64,000 nt of DNA from Megascapheus bottae (GCA_024803745.1 JANJXV010000040.1:1791414-1855413), one strand, 5' to 3'; positions 1-11,423 are shown, numbered from the stretch's first letter. Numbers and translations: made by a program. Notes: generated by a model not told the origin, from the sequence alone.

Positions 1-1069
1 AAGCATTCACATCCGTGGAGCCAGGAAAACCGAGGGGCGACGTGTGGGGGGGGGATCGAAAGGCCACGTCCACGACTGTTTCGCGGAGTGGCATCTCCCC
101 TGCACAACTACTTAAAGATCATTAAAAAAAACCAAACAAACTTGGCATGCCGGGTCTGTTGTCGTCTCCTTCCTCCCCCACCCATGGTTCCTTGCAGTCC
201 TGACCCCCCGCCCGGCTGGACCCCCTCACTGCTGCGGAGGCACAGAGACAACTCTGACATCTGCATGGACACACAGCCCGGCCACAGGATCAGAGCCCCT
301 CCTCGTCCCGGGGAGATTCAGAGCAGTAGCCAAGGCCGCCGTGGCCCACGTGGCTTTTCTTTCCTCTGCAATCTCTGTTTTCCCATCTCACGAGCTGGAC
401 CCACTCGAGTGTCCATAATCAAAGGCGTGGAAGAGGGGGGGCATCTGGTTCTCTCTCCACCTTCTGGGGCTCCAGCGCCCCCCGCCCAGCTGCCCTGCCC
501 GGAGGCTGGCGAGGAGTGAGTTGAGGAAGGGGTGGGGGGGCCCCGGTTTCCCTGGCGCGTGTCTGGGAAGGGGCCAGCGTCCTGGCGGTGGCTCATTGGA
601 ATGCAGGAGGAGTGCGGGCCGCCGGGAGGCTAAAAATAGAATGTCACCCCGCTGCAGTGTCACCTCTAAACGCAGAGGAAGCAGCGGCAGGAAGAGCTCT
701 GTGCGGTGGCCAACGCAGATTCCAGAGGGGGGGAACCTCACCCAGCAGCGGGTGCCGGCGGGGTCACAGTCAAGGTGGAGGGGAGGGGGCATCCCCCGCC
801 CCCTCCACCAACTCTGAACCCAGGTCTGCCCCCAGGGCTCCCGTGGCCGGCCTTGGAAGTGAGTCCCGTGGGCCAGGGGTGGGGAGTCACAGAGGATGGG
901 TGTGGGGGGGGACTGGGGACTAGGCTGGCCGCCTCCCCAGTCCTGAAGACTGACCACTGGCCCAAGCGGGGAAAAAGGACCTCCCCCAGGCAGGGACAAT
1001 GGTGGTGGCCTTTGATCCCAGCTATGTGAGGGATATGGGTGCTTTAAATCCTCAGGGGTGTGTTTGGGG

Positions 1070-1280
1070 GATCCTGGGGCTTGAACTCAGGGCCTGGGCA
1101 CTGTCTCTGAGCTTCTTTTTAACTCAAGACTGGTGCTCTACCACTTGAACCACAGCCCCACTTCCGGCTTTCTGCTACGTCATTGGAGAGAAGCGAGTCT
1201 CACAGGCTTTCCTTCCCCAGGCCGGCTTTGAACCCTGATCCTGCGATCTCTCGGCCTCCCAAATAGCTGGGAAGGTGGAA
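1070..1280 (-). mobile_element. Composite SINE (7SL-like + tRNA-like)
   Basis: Read on the minus strand, it has the tRNA-like module ('ggcttgaactcagggcctgg' in plus orientation) and the left module with 'ggctttgaaccctgatcctg'. Both halves are present. Confidence 0.85.
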
Positions 1281-1429
1281 GGCAGGCTTGAACCACCCCC
1301 TGGGAAGGGTCCAGCTGGAGCAAGACCCCCCCCACAATAATGTCAAGCTGCCCGTTTTTCACAAAAGAGAGGGGATTTGGTTTAACCTGGAGACATGAGA
1401 TCGGGGGGTGGAGGGGAGAGGGCAGCTGG

Positions 1430-1605
1430 GGGGCTGTAACTGGTGGAGGTGGGAAGACACCAGTTCAAAGCCAGCCCAGGCAGGAAAGTTCAGAGGCTCT
1501 CATCTCCCGTGAACCACCAGAATGCCAGAAGCCTCGAGCTGAAGAGCTCAGGGACAGCGCCCAGGCCCCCAGTTCAAGTCCCGGGTCCTCCACGCACCAC
1601 GCAAA
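1430..1605 (+). mobile_element. Composite SINE
   Basis: Left-half 'cagttcaaagccagcccagg' and right-half 'gctgaagagctcagggacag' are present; the middle is shortened. Confidence 0.8.
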
Positions 1606-2544
1606 AGTCGAAAGGCAAATGACAAACGGAGGACAGCCTACCCCGCAACGGTGAGTGTGGATTAGTCATCGAAATAAGAGAAAAAACAAATAGCCCACCC
1701 TCCTGCCACCTTCATGTCCGCTCAGGCGAGAGAATCAAGAGGGAGAAATGCCAGACGGTACCCAAAACGTCTCCATCTCCCAAACTGGAAATGGCTAGGT
1801 TTGCAAGGTTCAGCCTTTTTTTTTTTTAATCTAGGGTGTACAGAAGTTGAGTCTTTTTTTTTTTTTAAAGCAGGTTGGCAAAAAAAAAAAATGCAATTCA
1901 AAGAAAAGAAGAAAATGTTTCTAAGCCGGGCAGCGTGGCTCCTGCCTGTAATCCCCGCCACGACGAAGAGGCTTGAGAATGGAGGAATCGGAGTTCAATT
2001 AAAAAATAACAATAATGAATTCACAAGGTCCCTTCTGGAGGGTCTGCCGTCCCGGGTCACCTGAGGAGTGCCAAGCTCGAGGTGGCTCTGGGAGAGGAGC
2101 CTGGGTCACTCGGGTCCCTGACCAGAGATGGATGCCCTGCCAGCGGCCTCACCCCCGAGGTGAGGGGCCAGGGGAGGGGTCGCCTGGCTGAGACGCTTCC
2201 CAGACCCCCCCCCAAGCCCAAGCCAGGGTGGAAATGAAAAAAACCAAAACCACCCATAATTCATGAGTAACCAAGAAGCCATGAGTCTCCGCTGGTTTAT
2301 AGTAGACCAAGATTGGAACAAAAAGCCCGAAAAAGCCAGACCTGAGAAATCAAATAATAAAACAGAGGCAACTGTCCAAATAATTTCACCACATCCTGAA
2401 CACATCTTAGACGCGCAAGAGATCTTAAAGTCAGCAGCTCTCCCCACTCTTCCCTCGCCCCCACCCCAAAACAGTCACCGTGTCTGGAACCCAGACAGAA
2501 ATCACCAGGCTTGACTGGAAGCAGAGAAAACGCTTCCACGCCCA

Positions 2545-2775
2545 GAGTCGGGCTCAGGCCTGGAATCCCAGCCACTCAGGAGGCTGAGACCTGAGGACCG
2601 CGGTTCAAAGCGCGGGCAGGAAAGTCCGTGAGACTCATCTCCGGAGAACCACCCGAAAAACCAGCCATGGAGCTGTGGCTCAAGGGGTAGAGCGCCAGGC
2701 TTGAGCTCAAGAGCTCAGGGACGGCGCCCATGAGTTCAAGCCCTAAGTCTGGCATAATAATAATAATGACAATCA
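2545..2775 (+). mobile_element. Composite SINE, near full length
   Basis: Begins 'cctggaatcccagccactca' and runs through 'gctgtggctcaaggggtaga' to an (ATA)n tail. It shows both halves clearly. Confidence 0.9.
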
Positions 2776-3252
2776 ATAGTTCTGGAAATGCCCAGACACC
2801 GAGATGAGGAGAGCCCCCAGTGGGGTGTACCACACACATCCACGGCCGGCCCTGGATCCTTTCCCACTCACTTGCTCACTGCTCAGTTCCTTCTAGAATC
2901 CAGAGGCGGGCAGAGGCCCTGAACTGCCTGATTCTGGGTGTCACTGCAGCCAGCCTGCTCCTTCCCCGCCCCACTGCCCGGGGAAAATCACCCACAGCAA
3001 GTGGCACAAGGCCGCTAATGGCTCTACACAGCGGTGCACAGGAGAAGCACTTGACACCGGGCACCGGGCTGGCGTGCCAGCAGGGCCTGTGCTAATTACT
3101 GCCACTGCTCAAGGAGAGAAGTCACCAGGAAGACTGAGGGGGGGAGGGGGAGACAGCCGAGAGCGCAGGGAGAGGAGACACCCAGGGAGAGACCGGGAGA
3201 GGAAGAGGAGAAACAGAGGCACACCTGTGCCCAGGTGAAATGAACCAGAACA

Positions 3253-3345
3253 TCAGAATTGGCGCTGTGGCTCAACGTGGTAGATTGCCAGCCTTGAGCA
3301 CGAAAGCTCGGGGACAGCGTCCAGGCCCTGAGCGTTCAAACCTCG
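3253..3345 (+). mobile_element. SINE, right (tRNA-like) half
   Basis: 'ggcgctgtggctcaacgtgg' to 'ccctgagcgttcaaacctcg'. Only the right monomer is present. Confidence 0.85.
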
Positions 3346-3995
3346 ACGTGGACGGCATTTTGTGCTCAGAAAACTTCTTGCTTCGCTGGTGTTCGGGGAG
3401 GGCTGGGGCCAGCCCGAGAGCACGACCCGAGCTAGCGGCTTCTCACCACGGGGCGTCCCCGGCATCATCGACCTTTAGCTCCCCAAGAGCCTGAAATCAG
3501 ACTCCAGGAAGAACTTCCCGACAGCGGAGAGGCCCGGGAGATTTCCTGGATCCTTCCTCTGAGCTTCCTCATGGAGTAGACAAGGGCAGGCTGGGGCTAA
3601 GGGCCATCAGGGCGGGAAGTGTGGCAGTCCCTCTGCTTGTCTGGCTTGCTTCCTCCCATCCTCTGACCCGGATCGGTGCGACTGGCTCACAGCCCGGCCA
3701 CCGCCGTCCTGAGACCCTTGGGCACACACAGGCGCCGTCTGCCGTTCCTTGGCCTGTCCGGCCCGCTGGGGTTCAAAGCCTGGCCCTGGACCTGTGGACA
3801 GGGACCCGGGCGCAGGGCGCCGTGAGGAGCGGTGGCTCTGCCTGTGGCCGGTTCTCGTCCCTCCTCTTCCTCGGTTTCCCGTCCCTGGATGGTCACCCCG
3901 CCGTGTCACTGCGGTCAGGCCACTGTCCGGGGGTGCAGGCCTCCTCCTCCAGCCAGCGGGGCGATGGGCGCTTCCGGAAACCATCTTCAGAACGA

Positions 3996-4370
3996 CTCTG
4001 TGTGTGTGTGTCCGTGTGGATGTACTGTCTATCTGTCAGACAGTGTACTATCTGTGTGTGTGTATTGTCTGTGTGTGTGTACTGTCTGTGTGTCTGTGTG
4101 TCTGTACTGTCTGTGTGTGTGTGTGCTGTCTGTATGTATGTACTGTCTGTTTGTGTACTGTCTGTGTGTGTGTATTGTCTGTCTGTGTGTATGTACTGTC
4201 TATCTGTCTGTCTGTGTACTGTCTGTGTGTGTGTATTGTCTGTGTGTGCTGTCTGTGTGTATGTACTGTCTGTCTGTCTGTGTACTGTCTGTGTGTGTGT
4301 ACTGTCTGCACACTGTCTGTGTGTCTGTCTGTACGTGTCTGTGTGTCTGTACGTGTGTCTGCGTGTGTCC
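3996..4370 (+). repeat. TG/CTGT compound microsatellite
   Basis: Tandem variants of TACTGTCTGTGTGTGTG fill this interval. Open frames of Cys/Val/Ser repeats on the plus strand and Thr/His/Gln on the minus strand arise from it and are not genes. Confidence 0.95.
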
Positions 4371-4565
4371 AGGCAGGTCACTGGGGCTGGCAGCATGACC
4401 GGGCCGGGTTGGGCGCTGTCCCCTTGGCTTTGCGCTGTCCCCCGGCTGGCTCTGTCCCTCTTGGGCCGCAGCCCTGGGCCTGGTTTTTCCCTTGGTTCAT
4501 GGAGGTCGGGGTCTTCCGCACGGAGGCCTCGGGAGCCGCTGGGGGGACGGGGGGGCCTCTTCTCC

Positions 4566-5170
4566 TCCAGACCCCCCCCAGGACCCGGCCACCCTCCCGT
4601 CACCCCGGACCCCACCCCCAGGATCCGGCCACCCTCCCGTCACCCCAGAGCCCCCACCCCAGGACCTGGCCACCCTCCTGTCACCCTGGACCCCACCCCC
4701 AGATTCCGGCCAGCCTCCTGTCACCCCAGACACCCCCAGGACCCAGCCACCCTCCTGTCACCCCAGATGCCCCCAGGACCCGGCCACCCTCCTGTCACCC
4801 CAGATGCCCCCAGGACCCCACCCCCAGGATCTGGCCACCCTTCCGTCACCCCAGAGCCCCGCAGGACACGGCCACCCTGCTGTCACCCCGGAGCCCCCCA
4901 GGACCTGGCCACCCTCCTGTCACCCTGGACCCCACCCCCAGGACCCGGCCACCCTCCTGTCACCCCAGAGCCCCCCAGGACCCGGCCACCCTCCTGTCAC
5001 CCCGGAGCCCCCAGGACCCGGCCACCCTCCCGTCACCCCGGAGCCCCCAGGACCCAGCCACCCTCCCGTCACCCCGGAGCCCCCCAGGACCCAGGAGCTC
5101 CCCAGGACCCGGCCACCCTCCTGTCACCCCAGAGCCCCCCAGGACCCGGCCACCCTCCCGTCACCCCGGA
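4566..5170 (+). repeat. 37-40-bp minisatellite near PRMT8 exon 1
   Basis: About 15 copies of a unit resembling CCCGGCCACCCTCCTGTCAC CCCAGAGCCCCCCAGGA, with variants carrying GACCCCACCCCCAGG. It lies in PRMT8 intron 1 about 670 bp from the exon 1 donor. Confidence 0.93.
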
Positions 5171-5324
5171 GGCCGCCCCTAGGCCGGGGTTGGGACTGGA
5201 CGGGATGCGCTTGGGTCTGGGGGGCCGGGCTCCCCACGCTCCTACCCAGGAGGCCGAGGGTTCGAGTCCCCGGGGTGCAGGGAGCCCGGGGCGAGCCCCC
5301 CACCCCCTGCCTGCCTCCCGGATG

Positions 5325-5660
5325 ACTTGGAGGAGGAGGGGGAGGGGGAGGAGGGGGAGGGGAGGATCACGACGGGATCGCCCTTCCCCCCGCGCGCTCC
5401 CGACACGCGCGTGCCCAGCGGTATTTTTAGAAACCTCTCCTGGGGGGGCGGAGGAGGGGGAGGGGGAGAAGGAGGACGGGGAGGAGGGGGAGGAGGAGGG
5501 GAGGGGGAGGAGGAGGAGGGGGAGCTGGAGGAGCAGTGGGTCTGAAATCCAGACCCCGGGCAGAATGGCCGGCAGCTCCGGGAGGGGGGGGGGAGGACAG
5601 GGGGGAGGACGGGGGGGAGGACAGGGGGGAGGACGGGGGTGAGGACGGGGGGGAGGACAG
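5325..5660 (+). repeat. GGA/GGGGA polypurine tract
   Basis: A polypurine strand of GGA and GGGGAGGA units (5325-5370, 5435-5540) followed by GGGGGGAGGACAG repeats (5580-5660). Long purine/pyrimidine asymmetry favours triplex or G-quadruplex formation. It sits just inside PRMT8 intron 1. Confidence 0.9.
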
Positions 5661-5840
5661 GGGGAGCCCGCCGCCCCCGCCGCCCCGCCGCCCCCTCCGT
5701 CCCCCGCCGCCCGTGGGAGCCGCCGGCGGAGACGCGGCCCCGGCCCGGCGGCGGAGTCGAGGGGGGGGAGGGGAGGATCCCGGATCGGGGGCTCCGGGGT
5801 GGAGGTCGGGGTGGAGGTCGGGCCCGGCTCCCCCGCTCAC

Positions 5841-5915
5841 CTCGGCGCCGTCGGCCGCGCTCTCCGCCATCTTCCTCCGCAGCAGCAGGCAGCGGGACGA
5901 GTGCCTCATGCCCAT
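5841..5915 (-). CDS. PRMT8: PRMT8 first coding exon (partial gene)
   Basis: This exon encodes the 25-residue N-terminus of PRMT8, the brain-enriched type I protein arginine methyltransferase that is tethered to the plasma membrane. The protein begins MGMRHSSRCLLLRRKMAE and differs from the human N-terminus as I know it by a few conservative changes. Gly2 with Ser6 fits an N-myristoylation signal, followed by a basic LLLRRK stretch that would help membrane binding. The exon ends GCC GAG before gtgagc (5840-5835), a good donor in phase 0. The catalytic domain (SAM-binding motifs and THW loop) lies in exons outside the window. The ATG at 5915 has a weak -3 base (C) but G at +4, and a second ATG follows at codon 3. 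The frame stays open upstream to about 6773, but in GC-rich UTR-like sequence; the start at 5915 is chosen because myristoylation needs MG at the N-terminus. Confidence 0.93.
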
Positions 5916-6139
5916 AAGACCGGCGGGACGGGGACGGGGATGGGGAGGAGGAGGGGAGGACCGGGGGAGGACGGGGATGGGGAGGACGAGGGGAGGACCG
6001 GGGAGGACGGGGACCCCGCGCTCGCCCCCTCGCTCCGGCCCGGCGCCCCCGCCCGCCCGCCCGACCCCGAGGGCGCCCGGACCCCGCGGCCGGCAGCAAC
6101 CCGCGGGCCGGGGCAGCGCGGGCGCCCGCTCGCCGCCGC

Positions 6140-6370
6140 CGCCGCCTCCCGGTCTTCCTCCTCCCCTCCTCCTCCTCCCTGTCTTCCTCCTCCTCCTCCT
6201 CCTCCTCCTCTCCGCTCCTCTCTCGCCTCCGTCTCGCTCTCTGTCAACTTCTGCGCTCGCCGGCTGCGCCTCCCTCCTCCCCTCCCTCCTCCCCTCCCTC
6301 CTCCCCTCCCTCCTCCCCTCCCTCCTCCCTCTCCCTCCTCCCCTCCCTCCTCCCTCTCCCTCTCCCTCGG
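6140..6370 (+). repeat. Polypyrimidine CCTCCCTCCTCCC array
   Basis: CTCCTCCTC runs are followed by about eight CCCTCCCTCCTC units, then a G-homopolymer near 6380. It is located in the probable PRMT8 5' UTR or proximal promoter. Confidence 0.9.
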
Positions 6371-6439
6371 TGGGATGGGACGGGGGGGGGGGGGGTGGAG
6401 GTTCGGGGAGCGGCGGGCGCGCGGCGGCGCGGGCCCGGG

Positions 6440-6590
6440 GCCGAGGTCGGGGGTCGGCGTGGGGTCGGGGGTCTTGGGGTCGGCGTGGGGTCGGGGGTCG
6501 TGAGGTGTTGGATCGTGGGGTCGTGGGGTCTTGGGGTCGGCGTGGGGTGTGGGGTCGGGGGGTCGTGGGGTCGGGGGCTCCCGCGGGGAT
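6440..6590 (+). repeat. GGGGTCG/GTGGGGTC array
   Basis: Degenerate repeats of GGGGTCGTGGGGTCTTGGGG within the PRMT8 promoter region. Frequent G-runs make the plus strand G-quadruplex prone. Confidence 0.85.
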
Positions 6591-6786
6591 GCGGAGGCCG
6601 GCGTCGTCGACGTGGACCGGGCCGGGGGCGCGGCGGGGGGGGGGTCGGAGGTCAGAGGTGATCCAGACGCCGCCCCGCGACCAGAGCCCGGCCGCCCCCC
6701 CTCCCCCCCGCCCCCTCCGGCCTCGTGGGCTCCGGCCTGGCGCTGCCCGCAGAGCACAGCTCGGCGCCCCCACCTCCTCAGTGGTT

Positions 6787-7212
6787 CATGTGTGCGCATG
6801 TGCGTGCGTGCGTGCGTGCGCACGTGTGTGCCTGTGTGCGCATGTGCGTGCCTGTGTGCGCATGTGCGTGCGCACGTGTGTGCCTGTGTGCGCATGTGCG
6901 TGCGTGCGCACGTGTGTGCCTGTGTGCGCATGTGCGTGCCTGTGTGCGCATGTGCGTGCGCACGTGTGTGCCTGTGTGCGCATGTGCGTGCCTGTGTGCG
7001 CATGTGCGTGCGCACGTGTGTGCCTGTGTGCGCATGTGCGTGCGTGCGCACGTGTGTGCCTGTGTGCGCATGTGCGTGCCTGTGTGCGCATGTGCGTGCC
7101 TGTGCACGTGTGTGCGCGTGCGTGTCTGTGTGCTCGTGTGCGCGCGTGTGCACGCGTGCGTGCTCGTGCCCGTGTGCTCGTGTGTGCACGCGTGCGTGTC
7201 GGCGTGCGCGCC
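6787..7212 (+). repeat. Alternating GCGTGTGC minisatellite
   Basis: A tandem array of units such as CCTGTGTGCGCATGTGCGTG with a frequent GCGCACGTGTGT insert. It is almost pure alternating purine-pyrimidine with many CpG, so strongly Z-DNA prone. Cys/Ala/Val and His/Thr frames across it are spurious. Confidence 0.95.
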
Positions 7213-7419
7213 CCGGCCCAGCTCTTGGGCTCTGCGGGGGCCCGCGGCGTCCAGGGCCCGCTGCACCGCCGGCCCGGCCGCCCACCCCGCGCCCCGGGCG
7301 CCCGGGGGAAGCAGCGCGAGGCCGAGACCCGGGGCGCAGGCGTTCGGCGGCGTGGAGGACCGGGGCCTCCGACGCCCTTCACCGCCGCGGCGGGAGCCTG
7401 GGGGGGACAGAGGGGCCCT

Positions 7420-9800
7420 GTGACTGCCCCTCTCAGGGCCTGCAAACCCGGCTCTCCCTCCTCACCTCTGTCCCCGGCCCCCCACCCTGGGCAGGCTGGG
7501 CGCTGGCCTTGCGTTCTGCATTTCACACCAGCTAACACCAGGTTGGCTCTGAACCCTTCCCACCCCCCCACACCCTGGGACCCTTTCCTTTTGTCTGTGA
7601 CTCAGGTAGGCACTGTTTGGCCACTTGTGTTGCACGTGCAGAGCCCCCCCCTCAGGAAGGCCCCAGGACCCTTGCACGTCCACTCACCGAGGGCTTCTCC
7701 GTCGAGAGCTCTCCCCGGTCAACGGCCGAAAGCCTAGAGCTCGTCCTGCTGACGCCACTGGAGTCCCGGGGGTGCAGGCGTGCGGGTGGGCCCCCTTGCC
7801 CCCCAAGAATCCCACGGGGCCTCCTCTTCTCTTCCCTCCTTGCCCAAACTCTTTCCTCTTCGGGATGGGGCAGCCACCTCTCTTCCCGAACCACGACGCC
7901 CATTTTGCACAGCACATGCTGACCTGGCGTCGCCAAAGACCCCTCGAGGCTGCCCCGGCCCCTGCCTGGGACTTGGTGAAGGTCACTTCTAGGTCATGGA
8001 CCCTCCAGGTGTCAAAAGAATGAATCTCTAATGGTGGAAGGCCAGGCGTCCGGGGGCCCCCCTGAGCTTCACCGTTTGAAATCCCATTCTACCAAGGTGC
8101 AATTCTAACCACACCACCCCGTCACCCCCAAATTTGCTCCCTTTGCGAACGAGAAGAAATGAAGAGCCCCGGGGCCCATGGGTCCACCTCGGAATTCCTC
8201 TGTCTGCGCACACCGCGTTGGGCCACGGCTTGCAGGCTTGTCTAGGAGGCGGCTCTCGAAACCCGCGCCCACGTGTGGCTGGGGAAGGCAGGGCCCGCAC
8301 CCGTGCGCGTGGAAGGGCGTGGTGGGGTGGCAGGGACAGATTCTCTGGGGTGTCTTGTTTTGCAGCAGAAGCCAGTTCCCCCTCCGGGCCTCCCCGTCCA
8401 CTGCCCTCAGCCATCAATTTCTTCTGGAAGCCCAGAGGCTTTTGTCTAAGGAGGCAGAGAGCCCTGGCAGGCCACGCACGCAGGCCACGCACGCAGGCCA
8501 CAGCAGGCCACGCACGCAGGCCACACACACAGGCCACAGCAGGCTCCTGAAGCAGAGAGGCCTCCTCTGCTCTGCGTAGAGGTGGAAGGAGGCCTTTCTT
8601 GGGGTTCCCCCCCACCCCAGATCTGCTGACACAGAACCTTTCATGGTCAAAACAAGAGATATGGCAAGGGCCCTCCATGACCTAACCTCGGGTCCCTTCC
8701 CCAGCCGCAGGCCGGCTTTCCTCCTAATGTCATCTCCTCCGCCCCCTCCCCTCCTCTCCCCCTTCCCTCCCTCCCGGTCTCCCTCAGCTCAGCAGAGCAC
8801 TGGACAACCTAAGCTTGGCCAGCCTTGTTCCCTTTGAGCAGATTTCCTCCATGGTGGCTTTCTCTGTGGCTTCTCAGCAGGCGACGCCGACAGGACCCTG
8901 GGGATTGTTTCATCTTGCTCAGGGGGGGCCCCTCATCTCCTCCCTGTAGGATCGGGGGTGTCTGCATGACCTGGGGGTGTCCGCATGACCTGGCCAGCGC
9001 CCGGGCTCACCCTCTGGCTTCGCCCCACGCCCCCTGTGACTCTGAGTTTTCTTGTGCATGTATTTAGTTCCGGCCCCTCTCTCTGCTCCCCCCTCCCCCT
9101 CCCCAGTTCCTTGCCCTGGGTTCTGTTTCCTGCACATTCCTGGGGAGTCCTCCGTGTCCCCCCCACACCATTGCCCCCCCCCCGTCGTTTCTACGTCAGG
9201 CCATCTCCGGGCACCCCAAGCCACAGGCGCTGTCTTGGGATGCTGCCGGCCGTAGCCTCCCGAGTTGGAGGGCCTGGCACGGGGGCCCCCGGGGTCTTCT
9301 GGGGGAGACCGTGGGTCACCGGCCAGGCCTCTCCAGGATCCACCTTGTCTGGACCCCTCCTGGCTCTCGTGTGCCAAGGCCACTCGGCCTGGGCCCTGGC
9401 AGCACCGCTTCCGGGAGGGGGCCCGGGCCATTGTCACTTAATTCTCAGAGGTCCTGTCCCCCACTCCAGGCATTCCTGCTGCAGGGAGGGCCTCCTCTGG
9501 TCACCCGCCGGGGGGCTTTCCATTTTAAATTCTTCTACACTTGCACAATGGCTGTCGCCTCATTCACTTAGCAGCCCTGGCTGGCCATTCGCCATTCGAG
9601 GGAATGCAGAACTTCGCAGGGTCTTAGGGACCCCCCCTCGCCCCCCTCCCTGGGCTGGCCGGGGAGAGCAGGCAGACCCGCCCGTGCCCGCCTTCGGGGA
9701 GACTCCGAGGTGTGGGTGAAGAGGCCATCTTGCTTTACCACCCCTGGAGGTGAAACAAGGTTTTCAGAGATTCTGCCACTCGGCTTCATCCAACAAATCA
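7420..9800. other. Intergenic, no gene seen
   Basis: GC-rich unique sequence upstream of the PRMT8 promoter. It includes a small local repeat of CCACGCACGCAGG at 8466-8545. No exon, recognisable protein or full repeat element is visible. Confidence 0.5.
8466..8545 (+). repeat. Short GGCCACGCACGCA tandem repeat
   Basis: About six units of the 12-13-bp CCACGCACGCAGG, two of them carrying 'acagcagg'. Confidence 0.8.
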
Positions 9801-10007
9801 AAATCAAAACAGAATTAAAAACCCACCCTGACTGGCTTTCTGCAGCCTAGGGGACCCTGAATGGCTCCTCAGGTGGGGCGGGCTGGCACCCAGGGAGGGA
9901 TGGAGACACGGACGGACCCACGGACACGAGGGGGCCAGGAACAGAGATCTCAGTGCAGCAACCACAAAGAATGGGATTCTACCAGCGGGTGCGAGTCAAA
10001 AAAGGAA

Positions 10008-10019
10008 TACACACACACA

Positions 10020-10054
<35 letters not shown>
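10008..10054 (+). repeat. (CA)n microsatellite
   Basis: About 23 CA units with one GA interruption. Confidence 0.97.
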
Positions 10055-10056
<2 letters not shown>

Positions 10057-10914
10057 CGCCCTTCCTGTCCACCCAGCCAGACCCAAATCCATCCTCCAGC
10101 CAACAAAATTAGAGGGACGAGCCGCCCCCCCAACGCACATGGAAACGTCGGGAGTGGGGGCACCCTTGGTGGGTAGCCCCAACATCCGCCAGAGACCACA
10201 GCAAAACCCAGAAGGGGCCACGCCGTGCCACCTGAGCAGCGTGGCCCCGTGGCCTGGCAAGCCCCGTCCCCTCCGCTGCCAGGAAAATTCAGGGGAGGAG
10301 AGGACAGTCTGTTCAACAAATGGCTGGGCTGCCGGATGCCCCTCTGCCAAGGGGTGGGTTTGATAACCTGGCCTCACCGCCATGCACCCCAAAATCAAAT
10401 CAGGCTGGGGAGCCAAGTGTGAACCCAGGAACTAAAAATGGCGATGCTGGCCACGAGGAGGCCTCCCGTCCCGAGTTCCCGAGCAGGAGTCTACAAGAAA
10501 GAAACTCGAGCTTCTCCCGCCGTCACAATCCATTCTCCGAGGGCACAACCAAAGAAAATGACCCAATAGACGGGAAGGAAAGGGCTGGAAGCCTTTGTTG
10601 TCTAGTCAGGGAATCATCCAAGAAAAACATCACTTTTAAAACGAGACTTGGGGCGGGGGGACCCCCCAATTCTCAGGAGGCATGTCTGTTAAGAAGAAAA
10701 AGCAGGCGTGCACGACCAAGAAAATACAGGTATTTCCGTCGTTCGGAGCATGGCTCTGTGATGGGTCCAGTCGCGTTTCAGACGACAGCCAGCGACAATG
10801 TGGGGGAGCTGCGAGGCTCTCTTATGAGTGCTGACAGGAGCGCAGAGGGCGAACCCCGCTTGGGGGAAGAGAGGTGGGGCAGGAGAAGTCAAAACGAGTT
10901 GGATAAGTTTCTCA

Positions 10915-11210
10915 AAATAAAGTTGCCTCCACTCAAGAGAAATGAAAATATGGGTTCTGCGTCCCATCTGCCATCTAATAGCAAAAGCAAATGGCAACGC
11001 CCCCTCCCCTCAAAAGTGCTGTTTAAAAAAAGAAAGGTGACAACGACGAGGAAGGACATTTAAAAAAGAATTAAAATAGCATCAAAAAGAATGATCAGTA
11101 TCCTGGCACAGATAAACCTTGAAAACATTACACTAAGTGAAAGAAACGTATCAGAGGGGACGCGCGACAGAACCTGCAGACACATAGGTCTATACGAATG
11201 TGTATGTATG
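10915..11210 (+). mobile_element. L1 3'-end fragment
   Basis: The sequence 'ataaaccttgaaaacattac' followed by 'actaagtgaaagaa' matches the well-known 3' region of mammalian L1 elements. A poly(TG) microsatellite follows from 11252. The element is heavily diverged and has no coding capacity. Confidence 0.6.
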
Positions 11211-11251
11211 CATGGAGAACCGACCTGGCACTCGCCAGGAAAACCACGATG

Positions 11252-11258
11252 CGCGCGT

Positions 11259-11300
<42 letters not shown>

Positions 11301-11332
11301 GCGTGTGCGTGTGTGTGAGTGTGTGTGTGCTT
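11252..11332 (+). repeat. (TG)n microsatellite
   Basis: TG repeats with scattered CG interruptions. Confidence 0.95.
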
Positions 11333-11423
11333 CTCAGCCATAGGAGTCTTCTAATGCTGCACCACTCTTTCCGTCACTCACCCCCCCTTCCTGGCCCCAG
11401 GTCCAATCACATTTCATTCTGTG

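Larger units (their letters stand above)
1..5840 (-). other. PRMT8: PRMT8 intron 1, 5' part
   Basis: This stretch lies downstream of the PRMT8 first-exon donor (gtgagc at 5840-5835 on the minus strand). No second PRMT8 exon can be found here; the family's next exon, with the start of the methyltransferase core, must lie below position 1. It holds several SINE copies, an A/T-rich patch near 1820-2020, a TG/CTGT microsatellite and a 37-40-bp minisatellite. Open frames across it are short or follow the repeats. Confidence 0.75.
5200..7420 (-). promoter_or_regulatory. PRMT8: PRMT8 CpG-rich promoter and 5' UTR region
   Basis: A GC- and CpG-dense block surrounds the first PRMT8 coding exon, as expected of a neuronal-gene CpG island. 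Sense transcription runs from higher to lower coordinates, so the 5' UTR should lie just above 5915, in sequence rich in GGGGA and GGA runs on the plus strand. No TATA box is evident. The block is cut up by low-complexity arrays (GGA, CCTCCCTCCTC, GGGGTC and alternating GCGTGTGC), so the exact transcription start cannot be placed from sequence. Confidence 0.7.

Noticed and set aside
3621..5642. A 673-codon plus-strand open frame with Cys/Val and Pro-rich blocks
   Set aside because: It follows the TG microsatellite and the 37-40-bp minisatellite; there are no domains and overlapping frames are equally open.
5536..7737. A 733-codon plus-strand open frame over the PRMT8 promoter
   Set aside because: GC-rich and repeat-driven, antisense to the PRMT8 exon, with no recognisable family.
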